Source: CAVEFW01 sp964579575
Lineage (GTDB): Bacteria; Actinomycetota; Coriobacteriia; Coriobacteriales; Eggerthellaceae
Direction: 5' to 3'
Length of the DNA: 6,775 nt
Assembly (NCBI GenBank): GCA_964579575.1
Contig: CAZOGL010000064.1
Location: forward strand, 1 to 6,775
A program made the position numbers and the translations under genes. This document shows, piece by piece, positions 4,835 to 6,775 of the stretch (within the stretch, counting starts at the first letter, position 1; each line of letters begins with the position of its first letter). Below the pieces are notes generated by a model. That model did no database searches. It saw only the letters and a program-made list of their open reading frames with translations, and was not told where the DNA came from.

Positions 4835-5943
4835 GTGTAATACACATCAAGCACCGTCTCATAAGCGCTGCTCTTGTCGAGTTCAAACTCAGCATACACT
4901 TCCCCTTGCACCATCTCGCCATCGATGGAGGTAACGTCAAAGGTCAGGTTCTTGCCAACGAGCTCGGTAGCGAGGTAGGCAAACTCTTGGGCGCTGAGGT
5001 TGGTGGCAGAATAGGACATACCGATTTGGAACAGGTTCACCACCTCGGGGACGCTTTGCTTCGCAAGGTCGATTGCCTGGGACGCAAAAGCGCTGATGTA
5101 TTGCTTTTGACGTGCCTGGCGATCAAGGGATGAATCGAGATATGCCGTGTTGCGATAGCGTACATAGGACAAGGCCTTCGTACCGTAGAGCACCACGTCT
5201 TCTCCCTCGTAGATTCCCGTGTTGGGAATCGTATCAAGAGCCGTCAGGGAAACACCGCCGATAGCATCGTTGACCGCGGCGACACCATCCATGTTCAAGG
5301 CAAAGTAATAGTTGATCGGTATGTTGTATAGGACGCGGCTGGCGATGCGGGACGTGTATTGAGCACCCGTGTCGGCATCCGTGCCGTAGCTGAAGGCCAA
5401 GCACAGCTGCATCCGGTCTTGGCCGAGAAAGGACGATCCTACGTACTCGCCCACGTCGACCATGCTGTCACGGGGAATCGCAATGGCACACACCCTACCG
5501 GTGTCCAGGTTCATGGCAATGACCATGACGCTATCAGCCTGGCCGTTCTTGCCCGCATTGGCCGCACGCTCCGTCAAGTCGTAACCCATGAAGCAAAGAG
5601 AGACCATGTTCTCATTGAGCCGATAGGTATGGCCATTGTACTTGACCGTCTTGCCTTCGTCGTAAGAGACGGCGTTATTCGTAGTATCAACCGCGTCAAT
5701 CTGGCTATTTTGCTCCACCGACATCCTGCCGAGATGGATGAAGGCAAAGACGGCGCATCCGATGACGAAAACAACTGCGACGATGATGGCAACCACGAGA
5801 AGCACGCGTTTGCGACGGGCATCCCTTCGATGGTGGCTGCGCTTTCTCTTTCGTATCAGAACCTCCTCGTTGGTGGCGAGGTCCATCGACGTCGCCTCCG
5901 CTTTGCCAGATTCTGTTTTGCTATTGTCTGACGAGTTGGTCAT
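4822..5943 (-). CDS. LCP (LytR-CpsA-Psr) family glycopolymer transferase
   Basis: LCP proteins attach undecaprenyl-linked glycopolymers such as capsule or teichoic acid to peptidoglycan on the outer face of the membrane. The product has 373 residues. It has a long cytoplasmic tail with basic RKRKRSHHRRDARRKR (31-46), one membrane helix (about 47-70) and then the LCP domain. Motifs are GQADSVMVIAMN (134-145, Asp137), IPRDSMVDV (156-164, Arg158-Asp159), INYYFALNMDGVAAVNDAIG (210-229) and ALSYVRYRN with LDRQARQ (257-279), which supply the acidic and arginine residues that bind pyrophosphate. The classical RTD/RSD reads QAD here, a form I recall from other anaerobes. I chose ATG 5943 (AGGAG nine bases upstream) over TTG 5949, where the same AGGAG is only three bases away. 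It overlaps the end of the sortase gene by 23 bases, so translation is probably coupled. Confidence 0.93.
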   Translation of the reverse strand: MTNSSDNSKTESGKAEATSMDLATNEEVLIRKRKRSHHRRDARRKRVLLVVAIIVAVVFVIGCAVFAFIHLGRMSVEQNSQIDAVDTTNNAVSYDEGKTVKYNGHTYRLNENMVSLCFMGYDLTERAANAGKNGQADSVMVIAMNLDTGRVCAIAIPRDSMVDVGEYVGSSFLGQDRMQLCLAFSYGTDADTGAQYTSRIASRVLYNIPINYYFALNMDGVAAVNDAIGGVSLTALDTIPNTGIYEGEDVVLYGTKALSYVRYRNTAYLDSSLDRQARQKQYISAFASQAIDLAKQSVPEVVNLFQIGMSYSATNLSAQEFAYLATELVGKNLTFDVTSIDGEMVQGEVYAEFELDKSSAYETVLDVYYTQID

Positions 5944-6775
5944 CGACAAGCACTCCTGTGACGATGTATCGCTTATTCGAACTGTCGGTCAGGCTCAGAC
6001 ATGTGCTGAGCTGGATAATCTTATCGGTAACCTCCAAGTGGGCACCCTCGCGCACGTTCATGACGAGCGAGTTCGGATTGCAGACATAGTCATAGTAGTC
6101 CGCCAAGACCTCAGGGTTTGAGAAGTCGAAGGAATTCAAGATATGTCTGTCATCGAACTGGTAGGCGCTAATGACACGATAGGTGCGCACGTGACCTACG
6201 CTGTACACCGTGATCGTCTCGTGCTCGGCGAAGAAATCCGGATCCTCGAAATAGTGCAGCGACGTGAACATGGTGTTCGCGTCAGTTTGGTGACCATAGA
6301 GAACCGTCACCGGATCGCTGAAATTCGTGGAATTCTGCATCTCTGAGTAGATGGAGCCTTGCCATGCGTAGGAGAAGTCCACGTCATGGTTGAGGTAGTA
6401 GAAGTCATCCGTGGGAGATTGCACGACCGGATAGTTCACCTCGGTGCCCGGAATGGTAATCCACGCATAGATATCAGGGTTCTCGGCCTTGAGCGCGTCG
6501 AAGTCCACGGGGTTCTCGGGAAGGACAAGTTGGGTCTCGTCTACCGGCTTCTCAACCTCCTCGGGGACGTCCGCCGCGCGATTAGCGGTATCCGTCATCT
6601 TCCACCACTGGTACCCCAAAAACGCGGAAAGACACACAATGGCGATAATAAGCACGGTAAGGATGACCGCGAGGATCCTGACTTGCACCTTTTTCTTGCT
6701 GCCTCCAGGGGATGCACCGTCGGGGGAAGCGTCGCTGGGAGTTGCGCCGCTGGAGGCTGCGTCTCCGGGGGATGC
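5921..6775 (-). CDS. Class B sortase (5' end beyond the right edge)
   Basis: This is a membrane-anchored cysteine transpeptidase that joins sorted surface proteins to the wall or to pilin. The frame is open to the window edge. Counting from the GTG at 6688, the membrane helix is about 5-27. Class B features are YAWITIPGTEVNYPVVQ (74-90), GSIYSEMQN (111-119), the catalytic His in VLYGHQTD (His133), LSTC with catalytic Cys230, and the Arg in NKRYIV (Arg240). The GTG at 6688 is not convincing as a start: it sits directly at the helix, lacks a clear ribosome site, and the frame continues upstream for 29 codons of Ala/Ser/Pro/Gly/Asp repeats ending in SKKK. I therefore call the gene partial. Its last codons overlap the LCP start. 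No LPXTG or NPQTN substrate gene is in view. Confidence 0.93.
   Translation of the reverse strand, partial: ASPGDAASSGATPSDASPDGASPGGSKKKVQVRILAVILTVLIIAIVCLSAFLGYQWWKMTDTANRAADVPEEVEKPVDETQLVLPENPVDFDALKAENPDIYAWITIPGTEVNYPVVQSPTDDFYYLNHDVDFSYAWQGSIYSEMQNSTNFSDPVTVLYGHQTDANTMFTSLHYFEDPDFFAEHETITVYSVGHVRTYRVISAYQFDDRHILNSFDFSNPEVLADYYDYVCNPNSLVMNVREGAHLEVTDKIIQLSTCLSLTDSSNKRYIVTGVLVDDQLVRQ
6701..6775 (-). repeat. 15-bp in-frame tandem repeat in the sortase N-terminal tail
   Basis: Five 15-base units on the minus strand encode ASPGD, AASSG, ATPSD, ASPDG and ASPGG, immediately before SKKK and the membrane helix. Each unit begins GC(A/T), and most contain a run of C at the third codon. The array runs to the window edge and may be longer. 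It would be a flexible cytoplasmic tail. Confidence 0.75.

Overview
The window looks like chromosomal DNA of an anaerobic actinobacterium of the class Coriobacteriia (Collinsella/Olsenella/Eggerthella relatives). This is inferred from moderately high GC, an apparent mix of Firmicute-like and actinobacterial protein families, a CpsC/CpsD tyrosine-kinase pair made as two polypeptides, class B sortase, flavin-dependent thymidylate synthase, and TTG starts. No search could be run, so the genus is not assigned.

Layout. Left block, all on the minus strand: thyX (1076-1756), a three-helix PQ-loop/SemiSWEET-like membrane protein (549-875) and the N-terminal part of a DUF1385/YqhQ-type protein that runs off the left edge (1-467). 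There is no clear terminator between them, so they may be co-transcribed. Divergent from thyX is a class I SAM-dependent methyltransferase (1859-2734, plus strand). Right block, all on the minus strand: a class B sortase whose N-terminus lies beyond the right edge (5921-6775), overlapped by an LCP (LytR-CpsA-Psr) gene (4822-5943), then a spacer with a candidate promoter, then cpsC (Wzz-type chain-length/adaptor protein, 3933-4601) and cpsD (BY-kinase, 2958-3923). A hairpin terminator with a U tract (2840-2868) ends the cps transcript. The right block is a cell-envelope set: sortase and LCP attach proteins and glycopolymers to the wall, and CpsC/CpsD control polymer export. No glycosyltransferase lies in the window.

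Main observation. Each of the five genes followed by an intergenic spacer of about 80 bases or more (the PQ-loop gene, thyX, the methyltransferase, cpsD, LCP) has degenerate copies of its OWN last codons and stop codon in that spacer. The arrays differ completely in sequence from gene to gene: about 22-bp units after thyX, 17-bp after the methyltransferase, 14-19-bp after LCP, one roughly 60-70-bp copy after cpsD, and one copy of about 18 bp after the PQ-loop gene. The repeat family is therefore defined by the neighbouring gene end and is not a dispersed element. In the convergent spacer the terminator hairpin separates methyltransferase-derived copies from cpsD-derived copies. I know of no description of this behaviour. 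It may be a mutational process (iterative 3'-end slippage or template switching) or a functional 3'-UTR design. In-frame short tandem repeats also occur inside the two edge genes (15-bp units in the sortase tail, 12-bp units in the DUF1385 protein).
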